Source: Gordonia hankookensis
GTDB lineage: Bacteria; Actinomycetota; Actinomycetes; Mycobacteriales; Mycobacteriaceae
DNA length: 64,000 nucleotides
Assembly (NCBI RefSeq): GCF_014673215.1
Contig: NZ_JACWMS010000003.1
Span: 310,001-374,000, forward strand
Direction of reading: 5' to 3'
Shown here: in pieces, positions 46,244-54,544 of the stretch
Position numbering within the stretch: the first letter of the stretch is position 1
Layout: each line of letters starts with the position of its first letter
Translations under genes and position numbers: made by a program
The notes under the pieces: model-generated
The model's database searches: none
Told to the model about the DNA's origin: nothing
What the model saw: only the letters and a program-made list of their open reading frames with translations

Positions 46244-47368
46244 TCACGCGGGGCGAAACACCCTACCGATGTAGGCGGCGTGCGCGGTTCTGGTCGCGAC
46301 GATCCCCCACGCGATCACCAGCACCACGTAGAGCGCGTCGGCGAGCCCCCGGATCGGGGCCGAACCCAGCGCGATTCCCAACGCGCTCATACCCGTCACG
46401 CAGGTCCCCACCGGGAACGTGAAGCTCCACCAGGTGAGCGCGAACGGCATGCCCTGGCGTACGGTGCGCACGGTGATCGCCGTCGCAAGGGCGAACATCG
46501 CCGCTCCGAACCCCCCCATCGCCAGGCCGTAGATGATCCCGAAGATCTTGAGTCCCAGTGCTATCGATGCCATCGAGCCGGCAAAGACCAGGCCGGCCTG
46601 GGCGCCGAGGAGATTCGCGGCCGTGATGGACTGCCCGATCATGCCCAGCGTGATCCAGATCGTCGGCGCCGACTGGGCCACCGGCACCCCACCGTGGACA
46701 AGCCGCGAATAGATCATCGTCATGGTCATCATGCCCAGGATCAGACTCAGGCCGAACAACGCGTAGCACGACGACAGCATGGCAAGTCTCGCTTGCCCTT
46801 CCGGCACATGAGACACCAACGCGGCGCCGGTCGACGCGGACACCATCGGCGGCACCACCGGCATCAGCCAGGCCGGGAGTGCACGCACCTCGTGCTGCCG
46901 CGTACGGGTCATCATGGTGAACGGAACCCAGACGCTCGTCGCAACACCGAGCACCGTCCCGAGCGCCCAGAGGACCGCGCCCAGGCCGACGGCGACCGTC
47001 GATCCCAGCAGCGGTGCACCGAGATGCACGGCCCCGGCACCGACGGTGAGAACGGCCATCGGCACGGCGCCGTAGAACTGCGACATCACCGGATCGCCCG
47101 CATAGTGTCGCGCGGCGTGCGGATGCCGGGCCCAGTGCAGGACGAACCCCGTGGAGATCGCGATCAGCAACACCGCGGCCATGATCCAGATCATCGTGGC
47201 GTACGCGGTCAGGAGTCCCGACTGCAGGGGCAGCGAGACCGCCGCGTTGGCCACGATGCCGGTGCCCATCACGGCGGCGAACCAGTTGGGTGTGAGGTGT
47301 TCGAACACCTGGCCGGGGCGCTCGAGCTCGCCGAGGAACCGTCGGTCGACAAGTGCTGTGGAGGTCAT
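46244..47368 (-). CDS. TDT/SLAC1-family transporter (tellurite-resistance/C4-dicarboxylate type)
   Basis: The protein has 374 residues and ten hydrophobic helices. LTPNWFAAVMGTGIVANAAV, SQFYGAVPMAVLTVGAGAVHLG and the central VPPMVSASTGAALVSHV mark the TehA/Mae1/SLAC1 fold. The family includes anion channels, malate carriers and the sulfite exporter Ssu1; the substrate cannot be chosen from sequence. Convergent with the MFS gene. Confidence 0.85.
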   Translation of the reverse strand: MTSTALVDRRFLGELERPGQVFEHLTPNWFAAVMGTGIVANAAVSLPLQSGLLTAYATMIWIMAAVLLIAISTGFVLHWARHPHAARHYAGDPVMSQFYGAVPMAVLTVGAGAVHLGAPLLGSTVAVGLGAVLWALGTVLGVATSVWVPFTMMTRTRQHEVRALPAWLMPVVPPMVSASTGAALVSHVPEGQARLAMLSSCYALFGLSLILGMMTMTMIYSRLVHGGVPVAQSAPTIWITLGMIGQSITAANLLGAQAGLVFAGSMASIALGLKIFGIIYGLAMGGFGAAMFALATAITVRTVRQGMPFALTWWSFTFPVGTCVTGMSALGIALGSAPIRGLADALYVVLVIAWGIVATRTAHAAYIGRVFRPA

Positions 47369-47457
47369 GGATCAACCCTCGCCGAGCGCGTCCTGCGCCG
47401 GTAGACGCCCGCGCCTTGTGTGCCCACAATCAGTGGTTGTGAGCGCGCAGATGTGGC

Positions 47458-47781
47458 CTAGCTGTCGACCGACATCTCCCCGAGCTCCGACCACGTCTCC
47501 TGATCGATGGTGGCGTTGACGATGTCCGGCGTCCGCGTGAGGTATTTCGGCAGCTCCGCGGTCGCGGTGCGGAAATGCTCGCTGGTGACGTGGGCCTCGG
47601 CGGCGTCGTCGTCGAAGGCCTCGACGAGGACGTAGGTGGACGGGTCGTCGAGGCTGCGTGACCATTCGAACCATTTGTTACCGGCTTCGGCCCGGGTGGC
47701 CTGCGTGAACGCCTGAACGAGATCAGGCCATTGTTCGACGTATTCGGGCTTCACGGACCATTTCGCGACGATGAAGATCAT
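47458..47781 (-). CDS. Antibiotic biosynthesis monooxygenase-fold (ABM) protein
   Basis: The protein has 107 residues, matching the single ferredoxin-like ABM domain: MIFIVAKWSVKPEYVEQWPDLVQAFTQATRAEAGNKWFEWSRSLDDP, then YVLVEAFDDDAAEAHVTSEHFRTATAEL. These conserved His and aromatic positions fit the quinol monooxygenase YgiN type. It probably oxidises small phenols or detoxifies quinols. Monocistronic; the nearest plus-strand gene is aldehyde dehydrogenase across a 147-bp region. Confidence 0.85.
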   Translation of the reverse strand: MIFIVAKWSVKPEYVEQWPDLVQAFTQATRAEAGNKWFEWSRSLDDPSTYVLVEAFDDDAAEAHVTSEHFRTATAELPKYLTRTPDIVNATIDQETWSELGEMSVDS

Positions 47782-47928
47782 GATCCGACCCTACTGACCA
47801 GGTGGTGTCGCAACGTCTCAGATCGAGACGGAAATCTGACAACGAACGTTTCCTCAAAGCCTGCCCCGGCACTCTGCAGGCAGGCATAGTGTGGTGTCGA
47901 CAACACCCCGCGGATATGGAGGATCACC

Positions 47929-49353
47929 ATGCGCGAAATCACCAAGTTCTACATCGACGGCCAGTGGGTCGAGCCCACGGAGCTCAATCTGATCGACGTG
48001 ATCAATCCCGCGACCGAGAAGGCCGCCGGCCACGTCGCACTCGGTACGGCTGCCGATGTCGACACGGCGGTGCAGGCGGCTCGTAAGGCATTCACCACCT
48101 GGAGCCAGACCAGCGTCGACGAGCGCGTCGGAATCCTCAACGCGGTGGTCGCCGAGTACCAGAAGCGGATGCCCGAACTCGCTGCAGCGGTGACCGAGGA
48201 GATGGGCGCGCCGAACGGGTTGGCCAACAACGTCCAGGTCCCCATCGGGCTCGCCCACCTGATGACCGCCGCGGCGCAGCTGCCGACGTTCAGCTTCTCC
48301 GAAGACCGCGGGTCGTCGCGGATCGTGAAGGAGCCGATCGGTGTCTGCGGTTTCATCACCCCGTGGAACTGGCCGCTGAACCAGGTCATGGTGAAAGTTG
48401 CCCCGGCACTCGCGACCGGCTGCACGATGGTGCTCAAGCCGTCCGAGGTGGCTCCGTTCAGCGCCGCCATCGTGGCCGAGATCTTCGATGCGGCAGGCGT
48501 TCCCGCGGGAGTGTTCAACCTCGTCAACGGCGACGGCCCGGGCGTCGGCACAGCCCTGGCGTCCCACCCCGGCATCGACATGGTGTCGTTCACCGGCAGC
48601 ACCCGCGCCGGCATCGAGGTCGCCAAGAATGCTGCGCCGACCGTGAAGCGTGTTGCGCAGGAACTCGGCGGCAAGAGCCCCAACATCATCCTCGACGACG
48701 AGGACTTCGCGACCAATGTCAGCGGCGGGGTGGCCGCGATGATGATGAACTCCGGACAGTCCTGCAATGCACCCACCCGCATGCTGGTCCCGAAGTCGCG
48801 GATGGCCGAGGCGGCCGAGGCAGCGAAGTCCGTGCAGTCGACTCTGACCGTCGGTGATCCGAGCACGGACGTCCGTATGGGTCCTGTGGTGTCCGAGCCG
48901 CAGTTCGAGAAGGTCCAGGGGCTCATCGAACGCGGAATCGAGGAGGGCGCCGACGTCGTGTTCGGTGGCCCGGGACGTCCCGACGATCTGCCAACCGGGT
49001 ACTACGTCCGGCCAACCGTATTCGCCGACGTCACCAACGACATGGACATCGCCCGCACCGAGATCTTCGGCCCGGTGCTGGTGATGATCGGTTACGACTC
49101 GATCGACAACGCCATCGAGATCGCCAACGACACCGAATACGGCCTCGCCGGCTATGTGTCGGGCAAGGACGTCGACGAGGTCCGCAAGGTCGGTTCCCGC
49201 ATCCGCGCGGGGTCGATCTCACTCAACGGCGCGCAGCTCGACCCGTCGGCACCGTTCGGTGGGTACAAGCAGAGCGGCAACGGTCGCGAGTGGGGCGACT
49301 ACGCCTTCGACGAGTTCCTGGAGGTCAAGTCGCTCCTGGGTTACGACGCCTGA
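47929..49353 (+). CDS. Aldehyde dehydrogenase family protein
   Basis: The protein has 474 residues. NAD-binding GFITPWNWPLNQV and FTGSTRAGIEV, the general-base Glu in ELGGKSPNI, the nucleophilic Cys in NSGQSCNAP, and the C-terminal GGYKQSGNGREWG are all present. It oxidises aldehydes to acids, but substrate range is not predictable. The ATG at 47929 has GGAGGATCACC upstream. Downstream is the 49382-49945 repeat region, with no gene before the opposing carotenoid oxygenase stop. Confidence 0.93.
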   Translation: MREITKFYIDGQWVEPTELNLIDVINPATEKAAGHVALGTAADVDTAVQAARKAFTTWSQTSVDERVGILNAVVAEYQKRMPELAAAVTEEMGAPNGLANNVQVPIGLAHLMTAAAQLPTFSFSEDRGSSRIVKEPIGVCGFITPWNWPLNQVMVKVAPALATGCTMVLKPSEVAPFSAAIVAEIFDAAGVPAGVFNLVNGDGPGVGTALASHPGIDMVSFTGSTRAGIEVAKNAAPTVKRVAQELGGKSPNIILDDEDFATNVSGGVAAMMMNSGQSCNAPTRMLVPKSRMAEAAEAAKSVQSTLTVGDPSTDVRMGPVVSEPQFEKVQGLIERGIEEGADVVFGGPGRPDDLPTGYYVRPTVFADVTNDMDIARTEIFGPVLVMIGYDSIDNAIEIANDTEYGLAGYVSGKDVDEVRKVGSRIRAGSISLNGAQLDPSAPFGGYKQSGNGREWGDYAFDEFLEVKSLLGYDA

Positions 49354-49381
49354 GCTGAGTTCCGGCGAACACCTGCCCGCC

Positions 49382-49477
49382 GATCGGTGGGCAGGTCCAC
49401 CCGCCAACCAGCAGGCAGGCCCACCCGCCGACCAATGGGCAGGGCCACCCGCCGACCAGCAGGCAGGTCCACTCGCC
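49382..49477. repeat. Four tandem 24-bp units (repeat block 1)
   Basis: Units at 49382, 49406, 49430 and 49454. Each ends in ccacccgcc (last copy ccactcgcc) and contains the core gggcaggg or aggcaggt. They are contiguous, without spacers. They precede the first inverted repeat with no gap. Confidence 0.9.
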
Positions 49478-49577
49478 GATCGAGTAGGCACCGAGCGAAG
49501 CGAGGCGCCGTATCGAGATCACCGACTCCCCACACAGATCTCGATACGCGACTCACTCCGTTCGCCGCTACTCGACC
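49478..49577. repeat. 100-bp imperfect inverted repeat, copy 1
   Basis: Left arm begins gatcgagtaggc and right arm ends ctactcgacc, with inner arms atcgagatc and gatctcgat around ~15 bp. The arms contain gagcgaagcgag and its near complement, a REP-like palindrome pattern. Confidence 0.88.
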
Positions 49578-49601
49578 GGCGGGTTGATCGGCTCGGCCGG
49601 T

Positions 49602-49773
49602 GACCAGCAGGCACGTCCACCCGCCAACCAGCAGGCACGTCCACCCGCCAACCAGCAGGCAGGTCCACCCGCCGATCGAGTAGGCACCGAGCGAAGCGAG
49701 GCGCCGTATCGAGATCACCGACTCCCCACACAGATCTCGATACGCGACTCACTTCGTTCGCCGCTACTCGACC
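49602..49773. repeat. Repeat block 2: three 24-bp units plus inverted repeat copy 2
   Basis: Units at 49602, 49626 and 49650 are followed at 49674-49773 by the second 100-bp inverted repeat, nearly identical to copy 1. A 24-bp link (49578-49601) joins copy 1 to this block. Copy-to-copy period is 196 bp. Confidence 0.9.
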
Positions 49774-49797
49774 GGCGGATTGATCGGCTCGGCCGGT

Positions 49798-49945
49798 GAC
49801 CAGCAGGCACGTCCACCCGCCAACCAGCAGGCAGGTCCACCCGCCGATCGAGTAGGCACCGAGCGAAGCGAGGCGCCGTATCGAGATCACCGACTCCCCA
49901 CACAGATCTCGATACGCGACTCACTTCGTTCGCCGCTACTCGACC
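49798..49945. repeat. Repeat block 3: two 24-bp units plus inverted repeat copy 3
   Basis: Units at 49798 and 49822 are followed by inverted repeat copy 3 at 49846-49945. The period from copy 2 is 172 bp, exactly one unit shorter. The stop codon of the carotenoid oxygenase gene (49936-49938) lies in its right arm, and the 24-bp link after it encodes that gene's last codons. Confidence 0.9.
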
Positions 49946-51381
49946 GGCGGGTTGATCGGCTCGGCCGGTGACCACGCCCCGTGCAGACCGGCCGGTACCC
50001 GGATCGGCATCCGGACGGTCGCGAGCGGGCCCGCACTGGGATCGTCGGCGGCCAGCACGTAGAAGTACGAGGCCATGTCTGCCGGGTCGGTGCCGAACGC
50101 ACCCCAGTAATCGTGGTGCGCGCCCGGCATGTAGATCGGTTCGCCGATGGCGACACCTGGGCGCCAACAGGTCTCGGTTCCGGCACGGAGATCGTGGAAC
50201 CAGAGGCTGTCGCGGTCTCCGGTGTCGTTCCCGCTCTTGCCCACGGTCGCAACGCGTGGATGCGACCGCGTGAGCAGGCGGTCGTCGACACGCGGGAACT
50301 CCACATCGGCACTCTCGCCGAGAACGGTGCGAGCGATCGTTCCCCGGGCCGGGTCGAGAACCGCGCGCACCAGCGCCGACGACGCCGGCTGCGGCATGTG
50401 CGCGAACGCCCCCGGATAGGTCCATTCCACGTAGTCGACGGTCACGGTGCCGTCGCCCGGTGCATCATCAGCACCGTTGTCGAAGGCATTGGCGAAGTGC
50501 CACACCCACATCGGCTCGGAGTCGACCCAGCGGATCGGGCCGCCGTCACGCGGTATCAGCGCGATGCGGGTGCCGGACTCGGGATGCCATTGCAGCAACG
50601 ACCCGCCGCTGAGCATCGCGGTGATGTCGAAGACGAGCGGGCACAGGAACAGCACGATGTAGCGCGCGGTCAGGGCCATGTCGTGGATCATCAATGGCCG
50701 GTCGACACCCTCCACCGGGGTCGGTGGCCGGCGTGTCCGGCCGTCCGGTCCGATCACCGCCCACGTGAGGTACGGCGCCTCCAGGACATAGTTGAACAAC
50801 ACGAGTTCCCCCGTGGATGGGTCGATCTTCGGGTGCGCCGTGCTGCCGACCGCCATGGCACCGTCGCAACTGTCGCGGGCGATCGTCCCCAGGTCGGCGG
50901 GATCGAGACGATACGGCTGGTCGGCCTCTGCCATGGCGAGCAGTCGGCCGGCATGCTCGACGATGTTGATGTCGGGCAACTGCCGGAACGTCCCGGCGAG
51001 ATCGGGACCGACCTCGTCGGCCGACGGCGTGTACCCGTCGGTGAGACCCGACCAGATCGCATGCCCGGCCGCCTCCTCGGCGACCACCATCGGCGTCCGG
51101 ACGAACCGGTTCCGGTAATGGGCTGCGCCGCCGCCGATCTCGAGTCGGTGCACCATCGCGTCTCCGTCGAGCGGATAGACATACGACCCGATCGGATCGA
51201 ATCGTGGATTGGGCCCGTTCCGGAGATAGCTGCCGTGCAGATCGTCGGGGATCGTGCCGATCACCTCGAGATCGTCGACGTCGACCTCTGTGCGTTGTGG
51301 CGCGAACACTCCCGAGAGATGGGCGTGGTGTGCCATGTCGACCGGCGCGGGCCGGGCGGGGGTCGGTGACGTGGTGGTCAT
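49936..51381 (-). CDS. Carotenoid cleavage oxygenase (RPE65/apocarotenoid oxygenase family)
   Basis: This non-heme iron dioxygenase of 481 residues cleaves carotenoid or stilbene double bonds. The four iron-ligand histidines of the beta-propeller fold are assigned as H183 (GSTAHPKID), H233 (MIHDMAL), H295 (WVWHFANAF) and H467 (GLHGAW), the usual order. The ATG at 51381 has GAGAGGCGA upstream; a longer frame to 51465 adds an Arg-rich stretch without homology. The last 12 codons and stop lie in a repeated sequence also found in two copies downstream. No carotenoid synthesis gene is in the window. Confidence 0.9.
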   Translation of the reverse strand: MTTTSPTPARPAPVDMAHHAHLSGVFAPQRTEVDVDDLEVIGTIPDDLHGSYLRNGPNPRFDPIGSYVYPLDGDAMVHRLEIGGGAAHYRNRFVRTPMVVAEEAAGHAIWSGLTDGYTPSADEVGPDLAGTFRQLPDINIVEHAGRLLAMAEADQPYRLDPADLGTIARDSCDGAMAVGSTAHPKIDPSTGELVLFNYVLEAPYLTWAVIGPDGRTRRPPTPVEGVDRPLMIHDMALTARYIVLFLCPLVFDITAMLSGGSLLQWHPESGTRIALIPRDGGPIRWVDSEPMWVWHFANAFDNGADDAPGDGTVTVDYVEWTYPGAFAHMPQPASSALVRAVLDPARGTIARTVLGESADVEFPRVDDRLLTRSHPRVATVGKSGNDTGDRDSLWFHDLRAGTETCWRPGVAIGEPIYMPGAHHDYWGAFGTDPADMASYFYVLAADDPSAGPLATVRMPIRVPAGLHGAWSPAEPINPPVE

Positions 51382-51514
51382 GGGGTCGCCTCTCGGACAC
51401 TTCTGCGCAGGAGGGCTCGTCCCGCGCCGTCTTCTCAGGATGCGCCCTTCCCGACCGGCAGGCATGCGTTATGCGACGGATTTCTCCGTGGCATCACCTT
51501 GCCGATCGGCCGCG

Positions 51515-52714
51515 TCAGCAGCCGCCGGTCGGGCGTCCCGCGAAGCGCTCGTTCAGGAAGACCGCGGCGTCGCGCTCGAACGGGATGAAGGCAGTGCTGT
51601 GCGAATCACCCCGGTAGAGATGGAATTGCGCCGGGACGTTGCGCGCACAGTAGCGACGGGCGAGGTCGGCGACGTCGGCGGCGACCATCACTCCGTCGCC
51701 GACCGAGTCCTTCTTCCCGACACCGAGCATCATCGGCGCCGCGGGTGTGCCTGCCGCGCCCATCACGTTGCGTGCGATGGCTGCGCGCACAGACGGGACC
51801 TGCAGGAACCCCCGATACGGCGACCGCACCATCTGAGCGTCGGTGAGCCCGGGATAGTCGCCGGCGAAGTCGATGATGCACTCGTCGCTGACCGTGTTCA
51901 CCAGGCGGAGTCCGTACGGCGACAGGAACGACGAGACGTCCAGTCCGTAGGCGCGCTGATAGGCGACGACGAGCGCGGGCATGACGCCGGCCCAGTCCTT
52001 GCTGCCGCTGATATACGGCAGGTTGTGGGCGAGGTTCACCGGCACACCGCCGGCCGCGGCACCCACGATCGCCAATTCGGGGGCATAGGTCGGGGCGAGC
52101 TCGGCCCCGAAACCGGTGGGCACCGATCCCCCTGAGTAGCCGACCATGCCGACCGGCGTCGACGGTGGCAGTCTCAGCACCTTCTCCGCCGCGCGAATCC
52201 CATCGAGGGCGAGATGGCCGGACTGTCGCCCGATCGTCCATTCTTGTTGCTGCCCCTCGTAATCCGGCACACTGAGGGTGTAACCGGCCGCGAGATAGCC
52301 GCCGATCGCGATCTCCTCGAACTGCCCCGCCCGACTGGGCTTGTTGCCCTGCAGTGTGTATGAGGGATCGCACTGGGGCCCGAGCGCGTCGTAGGCCATG
52401 TGGAACGAGACGATCCGGCCGTTCGCCGTGGCGGGTCGGAGCACCGTGGTGACACCCGCGATCGGCGCGCCACTGTCGTCGTTGCTGCGGTAGAGCACCT
52501 GCGTCGACGTCACGGGTACGGTCACACCGGACATGACGAACTCGACCGGCCGGGTCCGCAGGACCGAGCCTGCCCGGTGAGAAGTCAGATCCGGACCCGC
52601 CCGATAAAAGGGATCCGCGGACGGCAGAGGCGTCGCGTGCACCGGGCCCGGCGCCGACAACAATCCGAGAGCGACCACGAATACCGAGCCGAGCACCATC
52701 AACAACCGTGTCAT
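51515..52714 (-). CDS. Secreted lipase (LIP family, PF03583 type)
   Basis: The protein has 399 residues with a signal peptide (MTRLLMVLGSVFVVALGLLS, then APGPVHA as cleavage site). The nucleophile elbow is GYSGGSVPTGF with Ser, and a triad Asp/His is likely in MLGVGKKDSVGDGVM and YRGDSHSTAFI. The LIP family includes fungal and actinobacterial secretory lipases and mycobacterial Lip proteins. The ATG at 52714 fits the signal peptide. It is divergent from the antigen-85-like gene across a 259-bp region containing a PhoP-type repeat. Confidence 0.85.
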   Translation of the reverse strand: MTRLLMVLGSVFVVALGLLSAPGPVHATPLPSADPFYRAGPDLTSHRAGSVLRTRPVEFVMSGVTVPVTSTQVLYRSNDDSGAPIAGVTTVLRPATANGRIVSFHMAYDALGPQCDPSYTLQGNKPSRAGQFEEIAIGGYLAAGYTLSVPDYEGQQQEWTIGRQSGHLALDGIRAAEKVLRLPPSTPVGMVGYSGGSVPTGFGAELAPTYAPELAIVGAAAGGVPVNLAHNLPYISGSKDWAGVMPALVVAYQRAYGLDVSSFLSPYGLRLVNTVSDECIIDFAGDYPGLTDAQMVRSPYRGFLQVPSVRAAIARNVMGAAGTPAAPMMLGVGKKDSVGDGVMVAADVADLARRYCARNVPAQFHLYRGDSHSTAFIPFERDAAVFLNERFAGRPTGGC

Positions 52715-52828
52715 GGGGATCTCCGATCGGGCGAGCGGCGCCTCACGCAGTGAACATCCCACAGAACGACCCGCGGCGCGCGCGGAACCGGTCAGGCGTC
52801 AGAACCCGACACCCGCGATCGTCCCACC

Positions 52829-52846
52829 TCACAGCGATTTCACAGC
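52829..52846. promoter_or_regulatory. PhoP-type direct repeat between lipase and antigen-85-like genes
   Basis: TCACAGC-GATT-TCACAGC is two perfect 7-bp repeats with a 4-bp spacer, the architecture of the mycobacterial PhoP box. It lies 115 bp upstream of the lipase start and 128 bp upstream of the antigen-85-like start. Nothing else is recognisable in the remaining gap 52715-52973. Confidence 0.72.
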
Positions 52847-52973
52847 GAAGCGCGCAGCCTCACGCGTGTAACGCCGACCCGCCGTGCGACGACACATCAG
52901 TCATCACGGAAGCCCTCCGCGTCGGAGGTCCGTGCGTCGGGGGACATCGCTCAAATCTTGTGTCAGGAGTCTC

Positions 52974-54497
52974 ATGCCCATCCCTCCGGAATCCCTGGAT
53001 CCGAATCTGGTCGCCGAAGGCTGGCAGTCCTCGCCCACCACCGCGACGACCGCCCGTCCGCATCGTCGCCGTCGCCGTCGGCTCGCGGGCATCGCCGTCG
53101 TCGTCGCGGTGAGCCTCGGTCTGTTCGGCATCAGCTCGCTGATCTCCGGCGGCAACAAGGCATCGGCCCTCACCGGTCACCCTGAGATCCTCCGCGAGGG
53201 CTGTACCTGGGACAAGTCCGGCAACTACGTCCAGAACTGCAAAGTCTGGTCGGCGTCGCAGAACAAGTTCGTGATCGTCCAGATCCGCGCGTCGAGTGGC
53301 AGCGACAACGGGATTTATCTGCTCGACGGCATGCGCGCGAGCGAGGAGCGGTCGGCCTGGACCACCGATGTGCAGGCGGCCAAGGTCTACGACGGGGCGA
53401 GCGACACCACCCTGGTCATGCCCGTCGGCGGCGCGTCGTCGTTCTACACCGACTGGGACGCGGGCGCCGGTGACCAGAACACCACCATCAAAGAAGAGAC
53501 CTTCCTGACCGACGAACTCCCCGACTACCTGGCGGAGAACTTCGGCGTGAGCAAGAGCAACAACGCGATCATCGGCCTGTCGATGTCGGGCGGTCCGGCC
53601 GTCACCCTCGCCGAGCGGCATCCCGAGCAGTTCAAGGTGGTGCAGGCGATGTCCGGTTACTACCAGACCGACAACCCGATCGGCGCGCTCGGTGTGTTCG
53701 GTTCGCAGACGTTGGTGTCGAACTACACCAACGGCATCGTCAACATGTGGGGCGCACCCGGAAGTCAGCGGTGGACCGACAACGATCCGTCGAAGAACGT
53801 GAGCAAGCTCAAGGAGAACGGCCAGACCCTGATCATCTCCTCGGGCAACGGCTTCCTCACCGCGAGTGAGATGGCAAAGCTGTCGCAGCAGGACCAGATC
53901 AGTGCGATGGCGCTGGAGATCCTGTCGGCCTTCTCCACGGTGCTGATGCAGTTGCAGGCGGCACAGACCGGGGCGTCGGTCATCTCTCTGCCGAACTACG
54001 GCGGACACACCTGGGAGAACTGGGGTCGGGGGCTCGCCGACGGCAAGGATCACGTCCTCGAAGCACTGCGCAGCACGCCGCCGGTCACCGACAAGGTGCA
54101 GCTCGTCAGCGCGTCAGGAAGCCCTGAACCCGAGGGCACAGCGAAAGCCACCCAGGCGGCACTGGTCGCCGCGAAGGCCTCACCGACGCTGAACCCCGAG
54201 GTCCTCGCGGCCACCACCGAGGCATCGGAGTCGTCGGCCGCGAGTTCGGCCGAGTCGCCGACCGCGACTGCCGGGGCAGGTTCTTCGGAGGCGCCTGCGA
54301 CCAGCGGCGACGCATCGGACGCGACCGCGGGCACCCCCGGCAGCACCGAGGTCGGGACCACGGTCCCCGCCCCGCCTGCCGACACCGCCGACACGAATGC
54401 CGGCGCGAGCTCGGCCACGGAGTCGCAGGCGCCCGCGAGCTCGCAGGAGTCGGTCGCACCTTCGGCGACGACACCGACCACCACCCCGGCGGCCTGA
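52974..54497 (+). CDS. Antigen-85-like mycolyltransferase/esterase with long disordered C-terminus
   Basis: The protein has 507 residues. A basic N-terminus (RRRRRR at 31-36) and a hydrophobic helix (~37-57) give a signal or anchor. The alpha/beta-hydrolase domain resembles the Ag85/FbpA family: YLLDGMRASEERSAWTTD, GLSMSGG with nucleophile S203, and GGHTWENWGRGL with catalytic His. Ag85 proteins transfer mycolates to trehalose and arabinogalactan. Residues ~395-507 form an Ala/Ser/Thr/Pro/Glu-rich tail with no fold, absent from standard Ag85 proteins. ATG at 52974 has AGGAG 4 bp upstream. Only one Ag85-like gene is in the window. Confidence 0.85.
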   Translation: MPIPPESLDPNLVAEGWQSSPTTATTARPHRRRRRRLAGIAVVVAVSLGLFGISSLISGGNKASALTGHPEILREGCTWDKSGNYVQNCKVWSASQNKFVIVQIRASSGSDNGIYLLDGMRASEERSAWTTDVQAAKVYDGASDTTLVMPVGGASSFYTDWDAGAGDQNTTIKEETFLTDELPDYLAENFGVSKSNNAIIGLSMSGGPAVTLAERHPEQFKVVQAMSGYYQTDNPIGALGVFGSQTLVSNYTNGIVNMWGAPGSQRWTDNDPSKNVSKLKENGQTLIISSGNGFLTASEMAKLSQQDQISAMALEILSAFSTVLMQLQAAQTGASVISLPNYGGHTWENWGRGLADGKDHVLEALRSTPPVTDKVQLVSASGSPEPEGTAKATQAALVAAKASPTLNPEVLAATTEASESSAASSAESPTATAGAGSSEAPATSGDASDATAGTPGSTEVGTTVPAPPADTADTNAGASSATESQAPASSQESVAPSATTPTTTPAA

Positions 54498-54514
54498 CGG
54501 CAACCGGCAGGCCG
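54490..54514. terminator. Small hairpin at the convergent ends of the antigen-85-like and lipase-like genes
   Basis: Arms CGGCCTG (54490-54496) and CAGGCCG (54508-54514) overlap the stop codon of the plus-strand gene. No U tract. Confidence 0.4.
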
Positions 54515-54544
54515 TCGGCGCGATGCAGTCGTCGGATCCGTGAA

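Noticed and set aside
49382..49477. CRISPR-like direct repeats
   Set aside because: Units are contiguous without unique spacers and there are no cas genes nearby.
49325..49890. Open frames on the minus strand encoding repeated peptides with WTCLLVGG units
   Set aside because: They are translations of the 24-bp repeat units and the inverted repeat, with identical peptide blocks repeating at the DNA period, no ribosome site and no conserved domain.
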